Origin: Cohaesibacter gelatinilyticus
GTDB lineage: Bacteria; Pseudomonadota; Alphaproteobacteria; Rhizobiales; Cohaesibacteraceae
Assembly: GCF_900215605.1 (NCBI RefSeq)
Contig: NZ_OBEL01000001.1
Location: 1 to 64,000, forward strand
DNA length: 64,000 nucleotides
Direction of reading: 5' to 3'
A program made the position numbers and the translations under genes. Under the pieces are notes generated by a model. The model saw only the letters and a program-made list of their open reading frames with translations, was not told the origin of the DNA and searched no databases. Below are positions 1 to 7,950 of this stretch, in pieces (within the stretch, counting starts at the first letter, position 1; every line of letters starts with the position of its first letter).

Positions 1-157
1 ATGAAAAAGGCCTCATAGAAGACCGCACTCGATTTACTTGGCTTATAATCAGAAAACGCTTGCATCACGGACGGCAACCATAGAAGTGGTTTAGTTGTGA
101 CATTTAGAGTGTCACAACAGATAGAATCCCGTATGGCTATCGAGAAGAATTTTGCGT

Positions 158-3001
158 CTATTGTCCATTCAAAAAGATGCCTGATCCCTGCCCCATGAAC
201 GTTCCACTTCCTCCACCTGAAAGCGGTAGTGAAGGTGGATCAACAGGGTCTACCAGGTTGTTGTTCAGCTCTTCCAGTGCGCCTTTTAGTTCTGATTGAA
301 CTTCAGCTGCAGCCGCACCTGTTTCAGATTGAAAACCATTTGAACTGGTGAAATTCTTATCCGCATCTGAACCACCTAACCAAGCCACAGCAATGATGCG
401 GCCTTGATCGTCTCGCAACATATCGGCAGTTGGCGGACTGGCTTTAAAATCTACGGCGATGCACAGGCCAAGCTTATCATCAGGCCCGAAAGGAGGAATG
501 ATGTCTCCCGTTGCTTGATCAAAATAGGTGGCATTTTCCGGAATGCCCAGACCATTGATCACGGTACCTGGCGATACTGACATTTGTGACGTACAGCCTA
601 AATTCGCCGCTTTTGTAACATCGACGACCAGCACACCAGCGATTGGACACTTTCCACCGCCTGCATCAAACTCCTGCTCGGTCGGTTCTATGGCCTCAAA
701 ATCCTTGATACCCTCTTTTAAATCCAAAGATACCAAATTGATGTCATTCGCGAACGGCTCAAGCGCCTTTAGCAACTCGGCATCCAACGCAGCCTGATCT
801 TCAGCGCTAAGTTTTTCAGTTGCATTCGAATTATTATCGACTTTGGTAGTTTCAGTTTTCACGGTTTTTGTAGTTTCAGTTTTCTCTGCTTCCGAGTTCA
901 CTGAATTGCTTTCAATTCCACCGCCATCTTTGAAACGGTCAGCACGCTCTTGTTCCGTCAATTCTCTTGCGGGTGGCGTTTCAGCGCCATCATCTTCCCG
1001 ACTGGATATTTCAATGCCACCAAATGGCAATTCGGCCTTTTCATCCGGACGACTGACGACCTCCATCTTTGGAGCTGTGTCAGCTTGGCTATTTGCAACA
1101 GGTTGATTAGCAGCCGTCTCTTCGGCCTCCATTCGCGTTATGTAGTTGCGGATACGATCGCCTAAACCACGAAACATTTCAGTTTCATCATTCAGCACAT
1201 TTCCCAGAAGTTCGGAACCGGAATCCAGTTCATCGTATTCAGACTCTCCGTAAAAAAGCTCATCGACGATCTCCCGATTAAATTTCTCGTTCGTGTCCAG
1301 GTCCAACTCCACATCCGTTTCGTATTCGTGAAAATTCTTCGCTGTAAAATCAGCGCGCTCTTCGACTTCTTTGATATGAGCGAAAATCTTAGCTTGAGTT
1401 TGAGGGTCAAGCTTTCTCAGATTCCGGGCAAAATACTCCTCCTTGGAAACGTCCCGGTTCTGATCCTTTGCAAATTGTTCCCGACCCGAAGACAACTCCC
1501 GCAGCGTTTTTCTCAGTTTCTGCTTCTCTTCCGACAGATAAGGTTCATAGTCGGTCTCTGACACTTCATCGCCATAACGTGAGGTGCTTTCTGTGGGCAC
1601 GTTTTCTACCAGTTTGGAACTCGTCTCTTCCGATTGTCCCATATGGCTTTTGATTCGATCACCCAGACCTCGGAACGTTTCAGTTTCGTTATTCAATGCA
1701 TTGGCGAGAAGCTCGAAACCGGAATCTAAGGCATCAAGCCCGGAATCCCCAAAAAAGAGCTCATTCGCAATCGCGAGATTCAATTTCTCGTTAGTGTCCA
1801 AGCCTTGTTCCAAATCCACTTCGTAATCGCGGAAAACCCTTGCGATATACCCGCTCCTTTCCTCCACCTCTTTGATGTGATTGAGAATGATATTTTGTAA
1901 ACGAGGGTCCAATTTTTTGAGATTCTTTGCAAAATACTCTTCTTTAGAGACTTCTCGCCCTTGCTCAGCCTCATATTCTTCTCGTCCGGCCGATAAATCG
2001 TGCAGAATATTTTTCAGGCCTTCTTTTGTCTCCAAAAGGGTGGTTTTGCTCGCGGTCCGGAAGGGATCGTCAGACACAAGGTTCAGGCCTAATTGCTCCC
2101 CAACCTTCTCTGCTAACTCTTTGCCTTTCACCAAATAGTCTATGGGGCAATATTGGTCTGCACGTTCTTGATCTCTCGGGGTGAGACTCTCTTTAGACTT
2201 ACATTCAAGGGCATTATATCCAACTTCCGGCAGTAAGTTCTTTCTCAAGATTTGTTTCATTTCGTTGAGAAAACTATTCACGGCATATCGTTGTAATACC
2301 AATGTGGCGCCGACTTTATCCAAATCGACATTGTAGCCACGCAAGGCTTTGTTTCGCGCTCTTTCAAGTTGATATGCAACCCTTTGCGCAGCCGACATCT
2401 GGGCTAATTCTTCTGCGCTTACCGGCTTGTCTAGAGGCGCTGCGTTGAATGCTATGTTCAACTTGCTTTTCCAAGTTGTTGCTCTCTGTTTCCAATCGTA
2501 AATCGCCTGAAAATAGAAACCGTCCAATTCATTCTGCGTGTCATTGACATATTTTGCGGCTGAAAGAACCACCTTCGCACGGTTTTCCCAAGCCCAATCA
2601 AAAGACTCGTTATCGCACCTGTTCTTTCTATCACGCAAAAGCAGGTCTTCAGTGTCTATAAGTTTGAAAAAGCGCAACATATCTTGATTGAGCTGCTTCA
2701 CAATCACGTCGTTTGTTTCTTTGAAAATTTGCTCCGGCTTTATGCCCAGCAATTGCCCCATCTTTCCGAAATCATCTGCCAAAGTATCCTGAAAGAGGTT
2801 GTCTTTCAGGCTGGAAATGCGTTGCTCCAAAAGGAGTACCAATCTTGCTTCGTCAGCATTTTGAACACCTTGGGCAAAAGAAATGGTTGGCGAGGCAAGT
2901 GAGATCACCAGGCTGAGCGCCGTCGCCGTTCGCATGAAACGCTTCAACACAAAACGTGATTTTTTGGAGTGCGATTTTTTAAGTTCAGAATGATTTCTCA
3001 C
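158..3001 (-). CDS. Large secreted protein with an internal ~128-residue duplication
   Basis: The 947-residue product starts with a long basic n-region and a hydrophobic stretch (about residues 24-44) ending in SFAQ, which reads as a Sec signal peptide, so an envelope or secreted location is likely. Residues 326-453 and 493-620 are a clear repeat: both contain VSKEEYFA, a LDP motif, HIKEVEER, LDTNEK, a LDSG motif and FRGLGDRI. The linkers are acidic and coiled-coil-like. Residues 640-760 are charged and low in complexity, and the C-terminus is glycine-rich (SGGGSGTFMGQGSG). I do not recognise a named family. It lies 12 bp downstream of the VWA gene on the same strand and is almost certainly co-transcribed with it, so the two may work together at the cell surface. 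Function unknown. Confidence 0.8.
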   Translation of the reverse strand: MRNHSELKKSHSKKSRFVLKRFMRTATALSLVISLASPTISFAQGVQNADEARLVLLLEQRISSLKDNLFQDTLADDFGKMGQLLGIKPEQIFKETNDVIVKQLNQDMLRFFKLIDTEDLLLRDRKNRCDNESFDWAWENRAKVVLSAAKYVNDTQNELDGFYFQAIYDWKQRATTWKSKLNIAFNAAPLDKPVSAEELAQMSAAQRVAYQLERARNKALRGYNVDLDKVGATLVLQRYAVNSFLNEMKQILRKNLLPEVGYNALECKSKESLTPRDQERADQYCPIDYLVKGKELAEKVGEQLGLNLVSDDPFRTASKTTLLETKEGLKNILHDLSAGREEYEAEQGREVSKEEYFAKNLKKLDPRLQNIILNHIKEVEERSGYIARVFRDYEVDLEQGLDTNEKLNLAIANELFFGDSGLDALDSGFELLANALNNETETFRGLGDRIKSHMGQSEETSSKLVENVPTESTSRYGDEVSETDYEPYLSEEKQKLRKTLRELSSGREQFAKDQNRDVSKEEYFARNLRKLDPQTQAKIFAHIKEVEERADFTAKNFHEYETDVELDLDTNEKFNREIVDELFYGESEYDELDSGSELLGNVLNDETEMFRGLGDRIRNYITRMEAEETAANQPVANSQADTAPKMEVVSRPDEKAELPFGGIEISSREDDGAETPPARELTEQERADRFKDGGGIESNSVNSEAEKTETTKTVKTETTKVDNNSNATEKLSAEDQAALDAELLKALEPFANDINLVSLDLKEGIKDFEAIEPTEQEFDAGGGKCPIAGVLVVDVTKAANLGCTSQMSVSPGTVINGLGIPENATYFDQATGDIIPPFGPDDKLGLCIAVDFKASPPTADMLRDDQGRIIAVAWLGGSDADKNFTSSNGFQSETGAAAAEVQSELKGALEELNNNLVDPVDPPSLPLSGGGSGTFMGQGSGIFLNGQ

Positions 3002-3013
3002 GGTGCATAATCC

Positions 3014-4741
3014 TTATGGAAACTCTATATTCAGTTCACGTATTTCACCGGGAACGACTTCAAACGTGCCGGTTTGGGTGAAATCATCCCCCAGCCGAAC
3101 TCTGAATCGATATGCACCTTGCGGCGCAACGCCTGAATATTTTGTTTGACCGGTGAAACCGATCTCGGTTGCGCTTCCGTTTTCATTCACCCGGTCCAGC
3201 CAAACACCACCAATCGGCAAACCTGATTTTGACGTGATATTATATTCAAAACGGCCAACATTCAGGATATAAGGGCCACTAATGGTTTCACCCGCTTTAA
3301 TTTCGATCGGAAACGTCATGTCAGCTCTGCCAATAACACCGCTTGGCGCGTACTGCACCAGCAAATTATATTTGCCAGGTTTTGCAGCCATTGGCTCATT
3401 TAGACCACCTGAGGCGATCGTAATCTCTGCGCCGGTTTTGATGTCCAACAGGCGATAAAACATGCTACGATTGATCTTACCACCTTTAAACAAAACAACG
3501 TCCGGCTGAACATATCCAATCCGTAGATCAAATTCGTAAATCGTTTCCTCACCAGCGACAATTTCTACCTCTGCAGATTCCAAGATCTGGTTATGTTTTG
3601 CAGTGACCTTATATTTCCCGGCTGGCAACCAAACTTTTCGGTCTTTAATACCGGTTTGCACGATTTGTTCTTGAGCTTCGCCATCAACAATCGGGAAGAA
3701 CTGGAAAAATGCGCCCTGTGCCTGTTTTTTATCATCCGTAGCATAGGCAGACACCACTGCGTTACCTGCGTTGAGATTTAACGCACCAATCTGTTCGCCG
3801 TTTTCATCAATTTCAATATTACCAACTGCAGTAACCACCGTTGAACCGAGGCGAGCGCCAGCTGCGTATTTACCCTTATCGAGCTTGAGCTCATTTTCTG
3901 AAGCAGCCCCAACGCCTCCGTAATAAGGTTTGCCATCCTTATAGACGTCCCAAAATACATCGAGGGGGTCAAGTCGCTCACATGTTTCGCAGAGTTTTGC
4001 ATAAAGATAGGCGCCTTTTGGTGCAACTGCCGGTGTACCGCCACCATCCGATCCCTGTCCACCTCCAGTAGATCCGTTGCCTGCATCATCAGTGCTCTGA
4101 ACTGCGGCCACTGTTTGTGCCAAAGCATCTTTGAGTTCATTTGCATTATTTGCACGGAAGAATTTTCCACCTGTCGCATCGGCTATGCATTGCAAGCTTT
4201 CAGATTCCTCCTTCGTGACATCAAAACCAACAACGTGAACATCAAATCCTGGATTAACAATTCCCAGTGAACGAGCCTGCGCACACGGATCAGCATCACA
4301 GGTCTCCAATCCATCACTCACCAGTACGACTGACGATTTTCCAGTGAAATATTCAACACTAAACGCACCTAAAAACAAAGCTTGGGATAACGGTGTCTTT
4401 CCGCGTGGTGTGATGTTTTGGACATGGTTAATCATTTGCTGTCTGTTGACAGGACCGGGCAATGCTAAAATCTCTATATCTTTACAATCATTTTTCCGAC
4501 GGTGACCATATGCCATCAATCCCATGTTAATGTTGGGGTCCAGATTTGTGATTAAATCTGTCATAACATCTTTGGCGATGGATATTTTTGCCGTGCCATT
4601 GATTTGACCCCACATGGAATTGGAGCCATCAAGCACGAACATAACCTCGTTTGCTTGCTCCGTTTGCTGAGATATTGCAAATCCCACAAAGGAAAGAAGT
4701 GCAATACCGCCAACTAGGGAGGTTTTTAAAAATCTATTCAT
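3014..4741 (-). CDS. Secreted von Willebrand factor A (VWA) domain protein
   Basis: The product is 575 residues with an N-terminal signal sequence (about 1-25, cleavage after FAIS or nearby). A VWA domain spans roughly residues 30-215 and carries the metal-ion-dependent adhesion site DGSNS (D38, S40, S42), so metal-dependent protein binding is likely. A Gly/Ser-rich linker (about 218-235) follows, then three or four beta-rich modules with repeated phrases of the type L-x-x-GKY-x-V and V-x-AGE, similar to carboxypeptidase-regulatory or Ig-like folds. No catalytic motif is visible. It is the first gene of a two-gene unit with the duplicated-domain protein and diverges from the HTH-YARHG gene. 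Role inferred: a surface or periplasmic binding scaffold. Confidence 0.85.
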   Translation of the reverse strand: MNRFLKTSLVGGIALLSFVGFAISQQTEQANEVMFVLDGSNSMWGQINGTAKISIAKDVMTDLITNLDPNINMGLMAYGHRRKNDCKDIEILALPGPVNRQQMINHVQNITPRGKTPLSQALFLGAFSVEYFTGKSSVVLVSDGLETCDADPCAQARSLGIVNPGFDVHVVGFDVTKEESESLQCIADATGGKFFRANNANELKDALAQTVAAVQSTDDAGNGSTGGGQGSDGGGTPAVAPKGAYLYAKLCETCERLDPLDVFWDVYKDGKPYYGGVGAASENELKLDKGKYAAGARLGSTVVTAVGNIEIDENGEQIGALNLNAGNAVVSAYATDDKKQAQGAFFQFFPIVDGEAQEQIVQTGIKDRKVWLPAGKYKVTAKHNQILESAEVEIVAGEETIYEFDLRIGYVQPDVVLFKGGKINRSMFYRLLDIKTGAEITIASGGLNEPMAAKPGKYNLLVQYAPSGVIGRADMTFPIEIKAGETISGPYILNVGRFEYNITSKSGLPIGGVWLDRVNENGSATEIGFTGQTKYSGVAPQGAYRFRVRLGDDFTQTGTFEVVPGEIRELNIEFP

Positions 4742-4826
4742 TTGCCCGCCGCTTTAAATATTCTGTTTTTCACACGATAATTTGATTACGTTACGAAAGG
4801 TTAGCAAGAAAAAATACATTGAGAAA

Positions 4827-4844
4827 TAGTGCGTGCACTATAAT
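4827..4844. promoter_or_regulatory. Dyad and -10-like element between divergent genes
   Basis: The perfect palindrome TAGTGCGTGCACTA (4827-4840) overlaps a TATAAT hexamer (4839-4844) in the 180-bp gap between the VWA gene and the HTH gene. A TTGAGA hexamer lies upstream but with only 14 bp of spacing, so the -35 assignment is weak. Binding and autoregulation by the adjacent HTH protein is an inference from position only. Confidence 0.4.
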
Positions 4845-4921
4845 TTGGAAAGAGAGATTGTTTTCCGGTAATTTCCAATAATTAATTATTTAAAACAGAT
4901 ATTTAGACGGTTATCACGATT

Positions 4922-5756
4922 ATGCTAGACACAGAGAATTTAACCTCATTTGGGAAATATTTTACGACCATCATGCGTGATCGCGGCTTTAAGTCTGATG
5001 AACAATTAGTCCGTAGAGCCATGCAAGTCCAAGAACATCTGACACCACGCGTTAATGTGCAACGTCGGACGATCAACAATTGGCGTAATGATAAAAGCAC
5101 CCCGCGTGATATTTCTGATCAACAATTTCAATTAGTGGCCCAGGCATTGAAATTGTCAGATCAGGAAATCCAAGCAATTGAAAATCTGATTAATGACGAT
5201 GCACCACCACAAAAACAACCAGGGGAGAACGAGCCTCAATTTGTTCAAGATAGGTACAAAATTAATTTCAAATATGTGGGTTTCGGCGGTATCTTTATTT
5301 TGTTTCTTGGTCTGGCTATCATTTTCTTGGTGATGAGCGAAAATCAAACAATCAGCTACGCCGATCAAATTCCACCCACGCAACTTCGAGTTTTTGAAGA
5401 TGGGTTTGTTTTACCTAATTCCGACAATCAAGTTATCAGTGAAATACAGCTTCAAGAATTATCCGGTTGGGAGCTTTACGTTTTGGGAGCTTTACGTTGC
5501 CAGAAATGAGATATTTGCACGCAAAGGTCGCCCTTTTGTCAAAGTGAGTTCCATGTGTTTGCAAAGACATTTCGACAGTTGGTCGAGATTAGAACAAAAT
5601 CCGAATGGCTGGTACAATAAGAAATCCGGAGATGTCCGACTGACAGATTTGGAATATCGAAATGCTGAAATCATCCGCAACTACGAATGCAAAGTAAGAG
5701 GTGAGAGGTGGTCCTGGAAATTCGGACCATGTGCTAAGGTGGATCGCCTGATATGA
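4922..5756 (+). pseudogene. Membrane-anchored HTH protein with YARHG domain, frameshifted by a 16-bp duplication
   Basis: The first frame (4922-5509) codes 195 residues: an XRE-like helix-turn-helix region (about 6-90, with RTINNWRNDKSTPR), a proline-rich linker, one membrane helix (about 117-138), then the start of a YARHG domain. At 5467-5498 a 16-bp unit occurs twice exactly in tandem. The second copy shifts the frame and leads to a stop at 5507-5509. Removing one unit joins GWELYV to ARNEIFARKGRPF and continues to a stop at 5754-5756, giving a complete 272-residue protein whose C-terminus matches the YARHG pattern, ending with the typical E-x-x-N-A-E-I-I-R-N-Y-E. Expected topology is a cytoplasmic DNA-binding domain and a periplasmic YARHG domain, so it could be a one-component membrane sensor. 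No strong ribosome site is seen. It may be a pseudogene, a reversible slippage mutant, or an assembly error. Confidence 0.85.
5467..5498 (+). repeat. Exact 16-bp tandem duplication
   Basis: The unit TTGGGAGCTTTACGTT occupies 5467-5482 and again 5483-5498 with no mismatch. Sixteen is not a multiple of three, so the duplication changes the reading frame exactly inside the YARHG domain of the surrounding gene. Confidence 0.95.
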
Positions 5757-5812
5757 AACCTGGATCCACCTTAAAAGGGCTGCAGCATGGTCCAAAATCC
5801 AGGACCACCTCT
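5704..5812. repeat. Long interrupted palindrome overlapping the 3' end of the HTH-YARHG gene
   Basis: Three nested arms pair: 5704-5718 with 5798-5812 (15 bp, perfect), 5724-5731 with 5786-5793 (8 bp), and 5735-5745 with 5763-5773 (11 bp), leaving a 17-nt loop at 5746-5762. The stop codon of the YARHG frame (5754-5756) lies in the loop. It may be a transcription terminator-like hairpin or a small palindromic mobile element. There is no T-tract directly after the outer stem, only CTTTT. Confidence 0.75.
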
Positions 5813-6048
5813 TTTGGATATGTCTGGACAACATTTCAGAGATTGATGCCTTTGCTTTTCAGATCTGGTTGGTATGTGCCATTACGGATTGACACATGGG
5901 GACAAGATCGAGTTGTAAAATCCACCAGCGGTCAACCGTCCGGAAAACCTTGCTATTGTGGGCTGGTCCGTGCAAAGACAGGACCGACAGGAAAACATCT
6001 TTGGCCATAGAGCTTCCAATTGCCCAAATGGCTGGATAAGGGAAGAAG

Positions 6049-6414
6049 ATGGATATGACTGAGGTTATCTATAAAATTTGTCCGCGTTCATTATGGCAAG
6101 CAGCCAAAAATGCAGGCCAATTCAAAGGAGCGCCAATTGATCTGGAGGATGGATACATCCACTTCTCCACCAGCAAGCAAGTGGTCGAGACCGCTCGCAA
6201 GCATTTCAAAGGGCAAGATGATCTACTTCTTCTGACTATCTCGGTTAAAGAGCTGGAAAATTGTCCTCATGAGATCAAATGGGAGCCATCCCGTGGCGGT
6301 GATTTGTTCCCTCATCTTTATGGTCCGATGCCATTGGATGCTGTCGTGAAAAGTGAAGAGCTTGCGATGGATGCTGAGGGATATCATCACTTTCCGGCTT
6401 TCGTTACCCAATAG
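6049..6414 (+). CDS. DUF952 family protein
   Basis: A 121-residue cytoplasmic protein of the DUF952 family. It has the family start (VIYKICPRSLW), the core LEDGYIHFSTSKQV and the C-terminal DLFPHLYGPMPLDAV. The biochemical role of the family is unknown. The conserved His and Ser/Thr of the YIHFST motif resemble ADP-ribosyl-transfer folds, but that is only a structural suggestion. A GGGAAGAAG element precedes the ATG at 6049. A second ATG two codons on (6055) is also possible. It lies 6 bp upstream of pyrD in the same direction and is likely in one operon with it. Confidence 0.85.
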   Translation: MDMTEVIYKICPRSLWQAAKNAGQFKGAPIDLEDGYIHFSTSKQVVETARKHFKGQDDLLLLTISVKELENCPHEIKWEPSRGGDLFPHLYGPMPLDAVVKSEELAMDAEGYHHFPAFVTQ

Positions 6415-6420
6415 GAGATC

Positions 6421-7524
6421 ATGATGGTTTGGAATCAGTCATTGGCACAAAAACTGCTTTTCTCCTTTGCACCGGAAAATGCGCACGGCCTAGCAATTGC
6501 TGCACTGAAAATGGGAATAGTCAAAGGGGATGATATTCCGCAAGACGAACGGCTCAAAGTGCGCTTGTGGGATTTGGATTTTCCCAATCCACTGGGTATG
6601 GCAGCGGGTTTCGACAAGAATGCTGAAGTGCCGGACTCGCTCCTTGGTCTCGGGTTTGGCTTCGCGGAGGTTGGCACGTTGACACCTTTGGCTCAGCCGG
6701 GCAATCCCAAGCCGCGCATGTTTCGTTTGGCCAAAGATGAAGCCGTCATCAACCGTCTTGGATTTAATAATGAAGGACATATGCCCGCGCGTCGTCGCCT
6801 GGAGCAACGAAAAGGCAATGGTGGAATTGTTGGTGTCAATGTTGGTGCGAACAAGGACAGCGATGATCGTGCCGGTGATTATGTAAAAGGCATTGAAGCC
6901 TTTGCAGATCTGGCGTCTTATTTCACGATCAATATCTCTTCTCCCAATACTCCCGGCTTGAGAGATCTGCAAGCGCGTGATGCATTGGATGATCTGTTGG
7001 CTCGTAGCCTTGGGAAACGGGATGAAATTATCGGGAAAATTGGTCGCAGGGTGCCTGTTTTGCTGAAAATAGCACCGGATGTTGATGAGTTTGGTCTGGA
7101 TGATATTTGCTCGGTGGCCATTGCGCGCGGAATTGACGGCATGATCGTGTCCAATACCACCCTGGACCGTTACGATAATTTGAAGGAAAGCACCAAGAAG
7201 AGCGAGGCAGGTGGGCTATCCGGTAAGCCGCTCTTTGAAAAATCAACCATCGCCTTGGCCAAAACCCGGCAGCGGGTAGGTGCGGATATGCCATTGATTG
7301 GTGTCGGTGGCATCCATGATGGCAAAAGCGCCATGGAGAAAATCCGTGCGGGCGCCAATCTGGTGCAATTCTATTCTGGCATGGTTTACGGCGGACCTGG
7401 TATGGTGGGCCAGATGATCAAGGAAATGGGTGATGCCCTGACCACAACCGATGTCCAGTCGATTGGTTCCTTAATTGGTCAATCCACCAAGGAATGGGCA
7501 GCAAAAGAGCTGATTAACGACTAA
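6421..7524 (+). CDS. pyrD: Dihydroorotate dehydrogenase (quinone), class 2
   Basis: Oxidises dihydroorotate to orotate with FMN and passes electrons to membrane quinone, the fourth step of pyrimidine synthesis. The 367-residue length, the N-terminal membrane-associating helices, the GMAAGFDKNAEV segment and NISSPNTPGLR (about 171-181, with the class 2 catalytic serine at about 174) identify the membrane-bound class 2 enzyme. C-terminal FMN-phosphate motifs GVGGI and GANLVQFYSGMVY are present. Two adjacent ATGs occur at 6421 and 6424 after AGGAGA; the second has the better spacing. It follows the DUF952 gene closely and precedes an arsC-like gene. Confidence 0.97.
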   Translation: MMVWNQSLAQKLLFSFAPENAHGLAIAALKMGIVKGDDIPQDERLKVRLWDLDFPNPLGMAAGFDKNAEVPDSLLGLGFGFAEVGTLTPLAQPGNPKPRMFRLAKDEAVINRLGFNNEGHMPARRRLEQRKGNGGIVGVNVGANKDSDDRAGDYVKGIEAFADLASYFTINISSPNTPGLRDLQARDALDDLLARSLGKRDEIIGKIGRRVPVLLKIAPDVDEFGLDDICSVAIARGIDGMIVSNTTLDRYDNLKESTKKSEAGGLSGKPLFEKSTIALAKTRQRVGADMPLIGVGGIHDGKSAMEKIRAGANLVQFYSGMVYGGPGMVGQMIKEMGDALTTTDVQSIGSLIGQSTKEWAAKELIND

Positions 7525-7564
7525 TCGGCAGGAATCGAATGATAAGAATAGCGGGACTTTATCG

Positions 7565-7906
7565 ATGACAACCATTTGGCATAATCCACGTTGCTCCAAA
7601 TCTCGCCAGACCCTGGCTCTGATTGAGGAAAAGGAAGGCACTCCAAATGTGCGCCTTTATCAGGATGAAGGACCAACTGCGGAAGAGATCAAAGTAGTGC
7701 TGACACAATTGGACATTGAGCCAAGGGCATTGATGCGCACAGGTGAGGCGCTTTACAAGGAGCTGGGGCTGAAAGACCAAAATGATCCTGATGCTCTGGT
7801 TCAGGCCATGGTCGATCATCCAAAACTGATCGAACGTCCCGTGGTGCTCAAGGATGGCAAAGCGGCGTTGGGCCGCCCACCCGAATCTGTGCTTGATATC
7901 TTGTAA
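7565..7906 (+). CDS. arsC: ArsC family arsenate reductase-like protein
   Basis: A 113-residue thioredoxin-fold protein of the glutaredoxin-dependent ArsC family. The catalytic loop HNPRCSKSRQ places the reactive cysteine at residue 10. The conserved arginine region IERPVVLKDGKAALGRPPE near residues 90-105 matches the family. It would reduce arsenate to arsenite or act on another oxyanion or thiol substrate. No ars regulator or arsenite pump is nearby, so the true substrate is uncertain; many chromosomal members of this kind are not in ars operons. It follows pyrD by 40 bp and converges with the MATE gene. Confidence 0.88.
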   Translation: MTTIWHNPRCSKSRQTLALIEEKEGTPNVRLYQDEGPTAEEIKVVLTQLDIEPRALMRTGEALYKELGLKDQNDPDALVQAMVDHPKLIERPVVLKDGKAALGRPPESVLDIL

Positions 7907-7950
7907 GCTGGTATCCGATCTCAGATTGTGAGAGTGACAGGTTGAGCTGG

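Noticed and set aside
5753-6010. 85-codon frame after the HTH-YARHG gene
   Set aside because: It starts inside the loop of the long palindrome, has no ribosome site and no recognisable protein pattern.
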